Assembly (NCBI GenBank): GCA_019096065.1
Contig: JAGUCH010000005.1
Coordinates: 5,642,001-5,706,000 of the forward strand
Length of the DNA stretch: 64,000 nucleotides
Source of the DNA: Paracyclopina nana
Taxonomy: Eukaryota; Arthropoda; Copepoda; Cyclopoida; Cyclopettidae
Direction: 5' to 3'
Shown here: positions 23,101 to 35,378 of the stretch, one piece after another
How positions within the stretch are numbered: the stretch's first letter is position 1
Layout: every line of letters begins with the position of its first letter
Translations under genes and position numbers: made by a program
The notes under the pieces: generated by a model
The model's input: only the letters and a program-made list of their open reading frames with translations
What the model was told of the DNA's origin: nothing
The model's database searches: none

Positions 23101-26100
23101 TCCAATACTTCTTCCAGAGTCTCTGGCTCTCCTCCATTGGATTTGGTCGAGGCTGAGCCAGCCTCGGTGGTTTTCTGGGTGGTTGCACTGGTGGTTTGAG
23201 GCTCATCTTCTTCCTTCTCATCTTTGCCATCGCAGTCGACGTTTCTTCTGAAATCGCAGCCATCAGTCAACGAGTTGAAATAGAGGCCTTGAGGACAAGT
23301 GAAGGTATGGGCCACCATTCCACTTCCAGGCACGTCCAAACACCAGAAATACTTCTTGCAGCTGCTCGTGTGAGGGAAAAATCCCTCGTCCTTGCATTCA
23401 TAGGCTAATAATCAAGAAATTGTTAAATACCTAATTCATTATGCAAGTAATTATGATAATTACCTGGAGCACTGCTCGGAGTGGTTGGAGGTTCAGGGGT
23501 GCTGAAAGGGTCAAAGGGGAGTGGGTCAAATTCGAGGGATGTTGTTCCAGAGGATGGCCTCGAGGTCACTGAGGTCGTTTTGGAAGGACGGCTAGAATAG
23601 TACACAACATAGCTGATTAAAAATGTAAGCAATTAAGGTACTACATCTAGGTACTAAGCTGTAATTTGGTAAATGCTTTACAAACCTTGGGCCATAGTAC
23701 ACACATTTATAATTTTTAAGGGTAGAAAGCTGGAAAGGTTATGAAGTGAATTATAAAGGGAAGAATTGCGCAATAGGGATAAATGTGTAAAAAAAGAAGG
23801 GGGAAAAGACCGAGTCATCAATCTCGTTTTGTACAAGAGGATTACCATGCAAAGGAACAAAAAAAGCTTTCTTGGAATTGAATGAGTCTGGTTGCAAGTT
23901 GAAGAAAATAAAATGTCATGATGCACTTCAAGAAAATTGATGGCTCAGTTAATCAGGTGAGAGAAGACAAACTCTACTTTTAAGTGGTGTTCATCAACCA
24001 AATTAAATAGGCAATATTCGTCCTTTGTAGTTTAATTTCAGTTTTGAAAACTGAAACTGATATTGGAAGATGACAATTGAGGGTCATCTGCAAGAGCATT
24101 GATTTGAAAACAACATTTTGCCAAAAAAATAAATCTTTTAAAATGACGATCAATGGGAAATATGAAGAAGATGAACACCACCATTTAAAAGTAAGGAAGG
24201 AAATCAAGGAGAAATCGAGGTTGTGTGTTTTATGTGCGAATACCTAGCGAGTTCAGCTAACTGCTCTCTTGACAGCTTGAGCATCTCAATGCGAGTTTGT
24301 TCAGATGTGGAGATGGATACCGAGGTTGCACTGAAACGAAATTATGGTGCAATATCGTGAGGTGATTTTTGCTTCAATCATAGAGGTGCAAAAAGGCTTC
24401 AGAAGGAAATAGGAGAAAATAAAAAAAGGCTTACGTTCTGATGGCTGCATCCTTGCCATACAAGGCCTCTTTGGCAGCCTCAATCAAGGGGAAAGGCCGA
24501 GCTCCACAAGCTCCTCTGAAGTCATCATTGTCAATGGTCCAAAACATGATTCCACCCAAGGACTCCTCGTTCACAAAATGGGCCTTTTCCCTCACGATGT
24601 ACTCGTCGTCGAAGCCAACCCAAAATTTGCCTTTGTGAGCATATGGGCCCATGACTCCAGGATATGGAGTCTCCACTTCCCAGCCATCCTCATCTTGGAC
24701 TGATTGGCATACTTCATAGTAGGCCAAGTATCCATCCTCTTTGGTACCTTTGCCAGCCTCACCAGGACCATCAGTGGGGCTGCCAATCTCATGAGCATCC
24801 GGATTGACGAGAGTGTAAGATCTTCCATATGTTGGAATGCCCAAGACAAGTTTGTCCCTGGAGGCTCCAGATTTGATGTAAAATTGAATGGTAGCATCCT
24901 TAAAAGCATAATTAATTAGTTGAAATGAAATTAATTTGGCTTGATAATTACAATATTCAAATCGACTCTGAAGTCGAATTCAGACCAATCTCGTGGCTTG
25001 TACAATGGGGAGTGGTGATTGGTGGCTGGCTCATACGCTGAATGGTAGTCATAGGTGAGCAGGTTGAAAAAGTCCAAATGCTTGTCCAGGGTGGCGATAT
25101 CGAAGCCTTTGCCAGCATACTCCAAGGAAGCAGGGACAGCCATAGTGATGAGCAGTCGAGGCTTTCCAGTCTGCTTGGCCTCAGACTCGAAAGCTTGACG
25201 CATCTCCACGACAAATTTGGCATAATTGTGCCTGTCCTCCGGTTTGCCTCCATCCCTGAATGAGGGATACTCCCAATCCAAGTCGAGTCCATCAAAGTTG
25301 TATTGCCTCAGAAATTTGAGTGCGCTCCGGATGAACGTTTTTCTGCGCTCCGGATCGGCCACCAAAGGGCTGAATCGTCTGGAGCCTTCATTCCAGCCTC
25401 CAATGGCGATCAAGGTCTTCAAATCTCGATTGTAAGTTTTCAGAGCTGCAAATTGGCCGTACCCACCTACGTGAAAAAAAGCAAAATTGAGAACTCGTGC
25501 CCGCATATTTCTTCATAGCATATGGGAAATTGGGCCCAAAATTACCTTTCTCAAGATCTTGGTACTTGTCAAAAGTCTGGATGGTGTCGTCTTTTCCCAA
25601 GCCGGCAAATGCATAGATGAGATGGGTGCAGAGGTAGGGGTTGATGTTTTGCGGCGTGAATTTCGCAGTGCCTTGTCGGTAAACTGCCCAATTAGCATAA
25701 TAACAGACCACTCGTCGGTTCTCGATTTGTCTTTTCGCCAAAGAATGCGAGTCTGACAAATCTTGGGTAGTAACTGCAAAAATCAAGAAAAATGCATTCA
25801 ATACCAAGTTCTCCAACTTTTTTCACATGAACTGATAATTCACATATTAATAAAATTTTCTGATTAAAAATTAATTTTCTTGATAAACTGCCAATTTAAT
25901 TGCCAAAAAAATAAATGAGGTTACAATCCGCAAGATGGAGCTGCTATTTGTTTTTTCTTAATATTTTGGCCACATAACCACCAAAAATGCAAAAAAACAA
26001 AAATTCGCAAGATGGAGCTGCGATTCGTTTTTGCAGAAAAACATTTCCATACTATTTTGGCCACTTAGCCTCCAAAAATGCCAAAAAACAAAAATAGAGA

Positions 26101-29100
26101 CAAATCTGCTTCTGGTTGTTCATTCTACGGTAGCGCCATCTCAAGCATTTATGAAAAACGCCTGATTGAAATGAAAAGGACAAAAGTACAAAGGAAATGA
26201 GTGGTTTTCAAAAACCAACCAAAGAATCATATGGAGTTGTAAGCCTTGAGCTAGCTATATGAGGAAATCCCGGAAAAAGCAGCAATTGCTGTTGTCATAT
26301 AGTTTGTTGCCACCCATAAAGTGAGAAGAGATGATCGTCATGAGAAAAAAGATCTTTTGATGCTTTCCGCAGGAAATGGGTTTTTACTCGGAAAACCCAC
26401 CACGTGACCTTGACCCTCCGAAGGCAAAATAAAAAACCTTTTGACCAGAAACTTGATTTAATGGCCAACCTGCCACGCTTAATATTCACTTTACGGAGCC
26501 AGCACTGAAGAAGAAAAAGTGGCCATAAAATTTCGACACTGATAGTGATTTATGGGGGATGATGATGTTTTTCCCCGTTTAAAGGGTCAAAACGCACGTG
26601 CGTGAGAAGATTCGACAAAAAACCTATTTCACAATGAAGCTCGCTGTTTGCCCATCGTGCTGACCTCTTCTGTCAAATATTAGCATCATCAGGCAGAAGA
26701 AAATGCTTGGCCTTCTTCACGACCCTCTGGCTTTGCTGATGTGATTACAGCTTTGTGGCGCCTTAATGGAGCATTATGGAGATGCAGCATATCTTGAGAA
26801 AATTCCAGGGAAAAAAACTTGACCTCTTAGGAACGCAAAGGAAGAAGGACAAGGATAGACAAGGAAAAATTAGAGTGCCAAGTGGCTGGTTAATTTTTCA
26901 GCAATACATCTCTCATTCAACTTTTGTAGTTGCTGACCTTGCAAAATTAATGTGAAGTACATCAAATTTCACTCTTTGATGACATTGAGGTTCATCGCAC
27001 ATCAAAAGGATTAGTATAAGTGTCTCCCATCCATTTTTTTTGTAATTGCACTGCAAAAGTGCAGGGTTGCAGAAAATGAGAGAAATTAAAAAGTTACAAA
27101 AAATAAAATAGAAAATTCCTAATAAATATGTCGTAGAGGTGGTCGATCTACTTGCACAGAGAAGGTCACATATCCAGTGCACAAACTATTTTCGAGCAGC
27201 AATATAGTAAATAACTGTAAAGTCCTGAAAAGAAAGAGGACTACTTGATTGTTCCAACGTTCTACCCAAGAAGACTTGGAGCTTAATTCTTTCTCACAGC
27301 CTTGAACTCTGTCTGTGCGAAAATCTGCACCAACTTTGTACATTTGATGACTAACACCTGACAGAAAATCAGAATGCACGATTGGATTTTCAGTCCGCCA
27401 AGGCCTAGATAGTCCAGCATACATACAAACAAGTTGACCCGAAAAGAAGAGATGCAAATCAAGATGGCCTTCGAATGGTGTTAACCTTTATGGCAGAATC
27501 ATGATAAACGGATATGGAGCATCATCGTTTTGAGACTTGCTCCATGATCTGCAGAAAAAAGGCAATGGGATCGTGATGGGATGCACTTTTGTTGATATCA
27601 TACAATGTTGCCATTTTCGCCGCACAGTGCATGCTCATAAAGGATTATCGTCCCATGAAAAGGCTCTTTTACATTCCAAGACGATTTTTCTTTAATGTTT
27701 ACGCAGCTAAAAAAAGGCACATTGCCAAAGGAGATAGTTTTGGAATGCATTTAGCAATGGCCAATCTGCATGAAAGCGATGGATACCAAGAATTTCCTCT
27801 AGTGATGACAATCACCGCGCGTTGAAATCACTTGTTTAGTTACGCGTTTCACTTAACATTGCATACCTATCTTTTGATCGAGTTGACTGAAACCGAATCT
27901 CAAAAATAAACCTGAAGCCATATGATAATTAAGTTAGGTGGGCAAAGGGAAAAACCTGCAAAAAGGGCACAGAAGAACTTAGAAAACACGTTGCACTTTC
28001 AACTTCACCTTGACAGAAGAATGGAGAATTTTTAGAAAAGTGAACTCAAGCAGATCTAAATAACGACCTAAAAAGGAAAGTGTGCTTAACTCTATTATAC
28101 TTAATATGGGACCTGCATGACCTCCTAAGCAACATTATAGAGACCCGGAGGTGATGTATATGCGTCGTGATCCGTCACGATGTAATGACGTTCCTTCTCA
28201 AACGAGAGAGAAACATTGGCAAAAAAGCAAACTACTGCTCGTATGTGCCTCTGATGTGATAACGTTTTGAAGGTCAAGCCCAAATTGCCAGCATCCCACA
28301 TCCATGTGCTATTTAGAAATGTATGCAAATTGCTGTTGCTGTTTTACTCGCGGCCTCGAAGATCCTTGCGAGTCATAAAATATTATGAGCAGATGGGTTT
28401 CCCATCATTTCTGACCTTCAATTTGCCAAATATTGGATGATGAAGAGCCCAATGTCATCATCATATGGAACAGAGGTGGTTTTCCCACTTTTCTTGCATA
28501 ATCTTATTATTGGGAGACAATGCAGGTTTCGTGATAGAAAATAAACAATGCGAGGCCGCAAGGCTCAGAAAAAAGTCCTTGCTCCCTTTTTCTAACAATT
28601 TTTCTTTTTAGTAAATCATCATGTGGCACCAAAAATCACTTCAGTTCCCACTTAAGAGCTCCAAAAATAAAACCGGGCTGGGCTCATTTCAATATGATTT
28701 GGAAATCATTCAAATGATTTTTTTTAGCCTCAAGGTGACAGCAAAGCTTAGGCATGGTATAAGCATATAAAATCACAACAAAAGGCTGTATAGAAAAATG
28801 TTTAAGGAAGTTTGCAATTAGCAATGGTCACGATAGGTAATAAAGCTGATCACTGCTTTGCGGTTGTTGTTGTTGGAAGAAAGACCGCCATGGTCAATCA
28901 GGGTCAACAAAGGAAATACCACCATAAAATACTATTTTTCCTTTTTGCCAGCTTATGCGGAAATAACGACGAATGACAGAAGCATTTCTCGATACGTGGA
29001 AATAGCATGATTTTGGCTTAGTCTCTTCTGGAGATTTCATAGTGACCAAGCCACGGTCATTATCGTTTCTTATGTACTGAGTGGGTTGCGATGGAACTAC

Positions 29101-29783
29101 ATAAGAATCGATAATGACCGTGGCTTGGTCACTATGAAATCTCCAGAAGAGACTAAGCCTTTGATTTGTCCTCAAGGAAATTCCTAAATTGGACCTGAGT
29201 GTGAGAAGGTGACTTTTTGTGGTGTTCATCTACTAGTTGATTGAAAATTGTCATTTTCGTGGATTTGTTCAATAACTTGTCCTATTTTCAGTATTTCCAA
29301 GTGCTGAGAAGATTTTTACACCCCTCAAATTGCAATGGTCAATACTTATTGAAACGAAATAGTTGTGGCTAGGCAAATTATCCGGCAAAAACGCGAATAT
29401 TTGCGAATGCCACGAGCTCTGCCAAAAGTAATTCCATTAGGGAATGAATTAAAAATTCAGAGGCATGGAGTGAATGACACAATAATTATGGATCAGATTC
29501 CACGATGCAATTCGATCAGAAATGACGCAAGATCTAAAAATGGAGCTGGAAGTTCTCATCATCAACTCTGCAAATGATGCTGAAAATTCCACACACCGAC
29601 ATAAAAAAGTGAAGCTGGAGTAAAATGCTTTGCCAAGAAACTAATTGATTCATTTGGAGCTAATTGCTGTGCTATAATAGTTTTTTTTTTTGGCTTACCT
29701 GAATGAATTAAGCTCGATGCACCACAAAATATTAGCAGTGCTAAATGTGACAAATGCCTCTGCCCAGTTTTATGGCCACCCAT
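14141..29783 (-). CDS. Cht6: Cht6-type chitinase: GH18 domain, CBM14, long low-complexity tail, C-terminal CBM14
   Basis: Seventeen coding exons on the minus strand: 29783-29699, 25773-25546, 25466-24952, 24898-24435, 24330-24244, 23591-23464, 23404-23084, 23024-22859, 22710-22480, 22139-21882, 21722-21516, 21358-21269, 21011-20925, 20827-20636, 20142-15819, 15447-14503, 14353-14141; about 2846 residues. Exon 1 encodes a signal peptide (LALLIFCGASS). GH18 (about residues 40-425) keeps all four conserved motifs: KTLIAIGGW, catalytic FDGLDLDWEYP, LTYDYHSA and GGIMFWTIDNDD, so hydrolysis of chitin is expected. A six-Cys CBM14 lies at about 504-565, then a charged coiled-coil (REEERRAEISKK). The tail is about 2,200 residues, rich in Ser/Thr/Glu/Arg/Pro. 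A second CBM14 (about 2787-2843) ends the protein. This architecture is that of insect Cht6 (group VI), a secreted enzyme of the cuticle matrix. Exon 1 opens directly after an acceptor (CTTTTCAG then ATG), so a leader exon lies upstream. Confidence 0.9.
14354..15818 (-). other. Cht6 introns 16 and 15 flanking exon 16 (14503-15447)
   Basis: Intron 16 (14354-14502) is short. Intron 15 (15448-15818, 371 nt) separates the 315-codon exon 16 from the giant exon 15. Donors (GTAAAT; GTAGAT) and acceptors (TTTTTTTAG; TTTTCAG) join the frames in phase 0. No mobile element or RNA is seen in either intron. Confidence 0.65.
20195..20388. mobile_element. MITE copy 1 in the intron between Cht6 exons 14 and 15
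   Basis: The ends GTGTTCATCT (20195-20204) and AGATGAACAC (20379-20388) are perfect inverted repeats about 194 bp apart. Internal blocks (TTTCAGTTTTGGGAACTGA, ATTGGAAGAT, CAACATTTTGCCAAAAA) recur in the same order in the copy near 24.1 kb, so this is a dispersed non-autonomous family. It has no coding capacity. Confidence 0.7.
23984..24182. mobile_element. MITE copy 2 in the intron between Cht6 exons 5 and 6
   Basis: The left end GTGGTGTTCATC (about 23984-23995) faces the right end GATGAACACCAC (about 24170-24182). The similarity of the two ends extends outward into TACTTTTAA on one side and TTAAAAGTA on the other. Internal sequence is clearly related to the copy at 20195-20388 (TTTCAGTTTTGAAAACTGA, ATTGGAAGATGACAATTGAG, CAACATTTTGCCAAAAAAAT). 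Confidence 0.7.
25929..26095. repeat. Two-unit tandem duplication in Cht6 intron 1
   Basis: Units 25929-26005 and 26006-26095 share CGCAAGATGGAGCTGC at the start, then ATTTTGGCCAC, then a CCAAAAATGC/AAAAAACAAAAAT tail. They differ by point changes and a roughly 13-nt length difference in the middle. No more units are seen. Confidence 0.75.
29015..29159. repeat. 62-bp near-perfect inverted repeat (long hairpin)
   Basis: Left arm 29015-29076 and right arm 29098-29159 are reverse complements at 61 of 62 positions, around a 21-nt spacer. The arms begin GGCTTAGTCTCTTCTGG and end CTTATGTA. The similarity stops sharply at both outer ends. There is no terminal motif or coding content. Confidence 0.9.
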
Positions 29784-31414
29784 CTGAAAAGCAAAAGAAA
29801 AGGGCAACATGTAATTAAATGTTTGAAAATGCACTTCCACAGCCTGTGCCAACCAGGAATTCAAAACTTGGCTGCTCCAATTTATTCCAAAGTTTCATCA
29901 ACATTTCTGGGATGAATTTTCAATCAGTAGCAAGCATGCAAGCAGCCATCATTTTCATCACACACTCAAGTATCCACAGCCTTGAACTTGAATATCGTAT
30001 TTTCAATAATTTCCTATGTTTCTGTAGGATATTGAGTAACAGTCGTTTTTTTTCTAAAGGCTACAAATCCCAATCAGGTATTCTAGCCAAATAGAAAATC
30101 ATCATCAGCACGACAGGGTGAGAAACTGCTCAAAAATCCAGATCTCCTCCCAAAGCTGAGCCAAGCACCGGAGGACTTTTGAATATGGTCTCATTACTCT
30201 CGCGACGACTACCCAGAATCGTGACACATTTCCACGCGTTTTTGCGCAATATGCCACTCAAAAAATAACTGTCAACACAAAGAGCTGCAATTTACTATAG
30301 TATAGTACTACGTAACATTTTCTGCCTGGATTTCCCTCACATGAAGTGAATATCTCTGAGGAAATCAAGGGTCAAAGCGATGAAATCTTGCCATGCAAAA
30401 ATTATTCCCCATAAAAAACCAACTCTTACGAAAGGAGGCTGAGAAATAAAAAAGTGCTATCTTTCGATGCATATTGAACGGTTTGAATAAAACAGGGGCG
30501 TTTTTCCGTTCACCACCCATAATGACACGATTGGTTGTGGAGAGGACGTGGGTGCAGATTTTCTCATTTCGAATGCGCTAATATGTCGTGAAATTTCGAG
30601 GCTTTGACCTTGATCTAGAAATTTACCCTCTTCACCTCATACCGAGCCTTCTTCTTCATCTCTGCGCTCAAAGCACGCAAACATGACCATATAATCATTA
30701 AGAACAAAAAGGATCTCTACAGACAAGTGAATTTATGTCCTGAGTCCTATAAGGCACGACCGTAAAGGAAATTGCATCACATAGTAATTTGTTAAAATGT
30801 CTTATTGGCACCTTAAAAATCCAATCTAGCTGAGTCATAAGTGTAAACAATGCTTGAGTGAAGCATTATAATTTCAACTTAATTTTCAAGTGAAGACTGA
30901 AAGAAAATTTTCGTTTTCACAGTCACAAAATCCTGGAAGACTTTAGCTCCAGAAAAATAATGATGATTAGCCTTGAAAACACAGTGTATGGAATGCTGCT
31001 AATTTGTTTTTGAATGTCAATTGGCTGCATTAAGGTAGACCAAAGTTCTGCTTGACTTCTAAATCAGGTCAATTTTGGCAGCTAAACGCTATTTACATCC
31101 ACGTGAACTGCATTGTGACATTTTCCGCAAACCTAGCAGTGTGGTGACGAAATTGGGATGATGGATAGCACACACACACAATTTTTGCAAGATATATCAT
31201 TTCACTTTGCTAATTTGAAGTGGCCTAAAAATGGCCTTCTTGCTTTATCATCAATCCAGTTTTTTGGTCTCATGGTCAACACATCTCACTTACCTTGTGT
31301 CAAGTCCAAGTCAGCAGCAATATGGGATAGTTTTCTTGTAATGCCCACAGAAAACTGAACTGGTTATGCAACAACACTCACAGCAAGAAAACAACTATGT
31401 GGAAATTATGCACA

Positions 31415-31440
31415 CCATCATACAAGTGATTGTATGATGG
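31415..31440. repeat. Perfect 11-bp hairpin with GTGA loop
   Basis: CCATCATACAA and TTGTATGATGG are exact reverse complements around the four-base spacer GTGA. The stem is not followed by a T run. Confidence 0.7.
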
Positions 31441-33240
31441 AATGTTGTTTGTTTGCTTGAAGAAGGGGAGAAAAAATGCTCAGCTTGATCTTCGATGTGC
31501 AATGTCTGACTGGTGACTAAAGGCATTTTTGACTTTGAAAGAACATGTGCTACATAGAAGATAGCTAAAGCGCGGCTGTAGCTGCTGCTGCGCGCGCAAA
31601 GCCACTTTATGGTATGTGTATACTAGATGGCCTCTAAAGTTGACTTGCTACAAAGCAACTTTGATGCTTAATGTTGGGAAAATGCCTCATGCCACAGGTT
31701 TCAATCAACTAATTAGCAAGTTTTTAAAGTTGATTTCTAGCCTCATAGATGGCGCCATCAACATTGATTATCTAACAATATTTAAGCAGAAGTTGCAATG
31801 ATTGTATATAATAATGAAAAAGAACTTTGGTTTTACATAAACCAAAGTCTTAGGAAAATATTCCTCAGAATGGTTACACTGAAGAGTCATAGATGGCGCC
31901 AATTAATGTTAGCAACTAGTGACGCCATCTGTCGGGCAAGATGGAAACTATGGGAAAGTACTTGCTTTTGGTGCTTTCAAGAAGCTAGGAGTAATTAGAG
32001 GCTTATTTGCAAGAAATGAGCTTGTTAAGTAAAGATTTAGTTGCTTTTTAGATCTTCAGCTTTTGATGGCAGTAATTACCTGATTTTCTTGTCTTGTGGT
32101 AGCAATGTAGATTAGTGGGATTAATAAGCAGCTAGTGGCCTTGTAACGTCTCCTCCTTTGAAGAAATTTTGGATCATCATCTCATGTTTCCTGCCCATAA
32201 ATGCCCTAATAACGGACCTCTCTTCCACAGCAGCAGGAGATTCTCATTAACAAACCAAGCTGAAAGTATGAAATAAGAAATTTGGCATTCGAGTATGGAA
32301 AATATTTAGTCATACATTCCAAAGGGTTGAAGGTCAAGAAGACCGCAAGCCAAACAACTTTACTCACGACTTTGCTCATAAAATGAGGTGGAAAACTATG
32401 AGTTGGTTGGTCAGGGTCAAAACCAGGATAATTTTGACATTACCTTCTTTCTTGGAGAATTTTCTGTCTGGGGGGGTCAAGAAAAAGTTTGGCCAGCTAC
32501 CAAATTCTTCTGGACTATTGAGAAATTGCCCAACAATGGCTCCTCTTTTTTCCAGGTGGACGGCACGCTCGTAAAAAGGATAGATGCACATTTTGACCCC
32601 CGATCGTCTTCTGGCCAAGGTCAAATGTTATATACCAAATGACCTCAGGAAATCTTCTAGGAAAGCAACAACTTGGGATGATCATCGAATGAAAAGCCCA
32701 TTAGAGTAAAGCATGATGATTGCAGCCTGGGGATTTCCTGGAGGCATTTTGCTGCACACCTTGAGCTTCTTCATGAGCATGGTTAAAAGGCACCACAAGC
32801 TAAGTGACCTTAGAAGAAAATGCATCATGACCCTCGGTGAAGCACTATCATCTGCAGCAGGGACACACACACCATCATCATTATTTTATCCAGCCAAACT
32901 TAAGCTATGTACAGTTATGGTTAATTGCTTTTACCAAAAAAGTCATCTCTTCATTTCAGCACTGGAAGGCAAATTTGAGGTTAGGAATGCAGAGCAAGAA
33001 AACCTGAGTAAATTACCTCAAAGCATGTTGTGCTCAATAAGCCAAGCACAAATCAATCCAGATCATGCCATAGCAAAAATATATCATCTAGGTAGGCTCT
33101 CATCTTTGATAATCTGTAAGTAAAAACATGCCCAATTAAGACATTAGTTATAGTTTTTGGACATTTGATATTGCTATATACATTAACATATGACTCTTGA
33201 AATATGGCTCAAGATAAATAATAGGCTCTTAATAAAGTCA

Positions 33241-33259
33241 TATTATTATTATTATTATA
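33241..33259. repeat. TTA microsatellite
   Basis: About six uninterrupted TAT/TTA units in AT-rich intergenic sequence. Confidence 0.8.
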
Positions 33260-35262
33260 CTATAATGTATTTGAAAATAATGAATCAAAGAAGTGCAGGC
33301 CTTGTAAGAGACCTTTTAAGAAGACACTTTTGTCAAAAACCCACCTTAATGCTGGGATAATATATAAGGAACCCAATTTCATACTCGCCTCCTCTATAGC
33401 TAACTAAGAAAACTATATGACTTTACTACGGTACTTTTCTCCGCATGTGTGACGATGGATTACTTGCCTCATCCTACATTAGGATTGTGATTTTTCACCC
33501 AAAGGTCACAGCCACCCATCTTGGCCACTCCAAGTCTCATCATGTAATTTAGGCAGCGCTCTGTTGTTTTCCAAGACATATTATGCGAATTGGCAGCCTC
33601 CATAGAAATTCAAACAATGTTCAAGATAATCTTGAAGCTGCTGCTGCTGTTGAATGGCCAAGGTTATCATCCTGATTGGGAGCTGCTTTTATCAGGTGGG
33701 ATTTTTAACCATGCCAAAACTGACGCCCTGCTTTGGTCCGTCTGACCACGAGTTCAACCTTCAAAGTTCAAATTAAGCCTAAATAGAAATTATAAAGCTC
33801 ATATTACCAGTCACAAAGCCACCAGTTTGATCGATGCTCAAATAAGCCAAATGGGAGCAAAAATGGCCTTGACAGTCATTCCTTAATGACTCGGAATCTT
33901 CAAAGGTTGCATTGATGAAATGAATGAAATTCCAAATTGCACGTGCAGAAAAAACTGAGTATGTCTGCTTGAGCTTTGAGGGCGGGCGCACTGGTCGTGG
34001 TCTCAGCTAATCGACGTTGGCCGGCATCGAGCCTACAATTTTGAAGCTCAATCTTGTGACAGAGTGTCAAAACAATTATGGTTCTGGGACGTCCAAAGAA
34101 CGGTATTTTCTTCTCCTTGGAGGCACAATTTGGAAAAAATCGTTTGTCGGAGCTCCAAGGAGCTAGTTTGGAATGATGGTGTCAAAACTGAGGCAAGCCT
34201 TGATGACTTGACACTTTAAATCGATCCATGATGCTCAATCCGCTCTCAGCAAAGTGGGGCGAGTGCTATTAATTGTTGTTGATTTGGAGTGGGCGACCCC
34301 CAAATTTTGGCAAGGTAGGTGAATTTTTTTATGGCTAGATTAGCGCAAATGGAAGATTTTCCTTCTCTTATCGCTTCTAAATGGATTCAAGGCTTTTTCC
34401 TCCTTGATCCTTTCAAAGCCTGTCAATGTCATTTACGAGTCACAAATGCTGAGGTGAAGAAGCTGCCCATTGAATTGCTGTTTGCGGCTTATTATCCGAA
34501 GCCAAGAAAGGGCATAGTACTAAAAATGTCAAGATGCAAATAATGCATCTAACCACAAGCTTTTGGCCATTGTTCTACTATTTAAAATATATGCTTTAAT
34601 TGCAATTTGTCTTGAGAATGTCATGCATTTAAATCCTACTGCTCTATTAAGCTTGGAAGCCAATCAAGCTTCAGTTCCTTAGTGAATTGCCAACGCCCTT
34701 AACCTGACAAACGACTTTTTTTAACCGTCTAAAGATAACTAAATATCCTTTAAGGAAGGATGATTAGTAATTTTTTTGCTCTGTTTGCCAACAATAATTG
34801 CGATATTAAGCTACTGAAAGGTCATTTTGCGTTGAAGGTCAAGCAAAGGCTTCGTCATAATATCAGATAGATCCTCAATCTGTGAAGCCAGAGGCAAATC
34901 TTGGCATTTTTGCTCACATTTATTGAAGTGCTGAAAAGACAAGCACGAAGTCTGGTATATATATTTGAACAGCGACATCAGATATACTATTTTTGAGGTT
35001 TTTTATTGTGTGCAATTCTTGCCCCAAATCGAAGGTCAGAAATGGATATTTTCAGCCAGGCCTTGTCTCCTTCCCCAGTTTCCTTTTTCCATTATCTTTC
35101 ACAGTGGTATGATAAGGGTATAACCAGTTTTTCAAAGTTGGAGTATGTCAGGGTCAAGCATAATGCGCATCCATATCATAAACATGGCTCAAAATCAATG
35201 TGTTGCATTATGGTATACTGTGTATGATCATGCAGTATTTCAAGTAGCCTATTTACAAGTCC

Positions 35263-35378
35263 AGGAAGTGATTGCATTAATAGAATGAAAAATCGATCTA
35301 GTTCACCGAAAAATGCACGGGGATAAAAAAAAAAAGTCGTTGAACTGGTGCACTCATTCCATAATGGATCACTTCCAC
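35263..35378. repeat. Degenerate fold-back repeat
   Basis: Arms 35263-35305 and about 35341-35378 are imperfect inverted copies: GGAAGTGATTGCATTAAT and the complement of ATAATGGATCACTTCC, with the shared inner block AGTTCA. An A-run lies in the spacer. It may be an old small MITE. Confidence 0.45.

Larger units (their letters stand above)
25774..29698 (-). other. Cht6 first coding intron (3.9 kb)
   Basis: This intron separates the signal-peptide exon from the first GH18 exon. The junction is phase 1 (TCA-G joined to TT to give GTT, Val), which matches the frame of the GH18 exon. It contains a tandem duplication (25929-26095) and a long hairpin (29015-29159); otherwise it is AT-rich with no recognised coding exon. 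Confidence 0.7.

Noticed and set aside
25388-25816. A start codon at 25816 with a hydrophobic stretch, as the chitinase N-terminus
   Set aside because: The hydrophobic residues come from the intron: an acceptor (TTTTTGCAG) ends at 25774, and the phase-1 join to the signal-peptide exon at 29699-29783 fits exactly.
32713-33123. 136-codon open frame in the gene-poor region
   Set aside because: There is no recognisable domain, no conserved-looking composition and no splice sites giving a longer product. It is likely chance.
33239-33260. CRISPR-like or other array of short repeats
   Set aside because: It is a plain TTA microsatellite without spacers, and the genome is eukaryotic.
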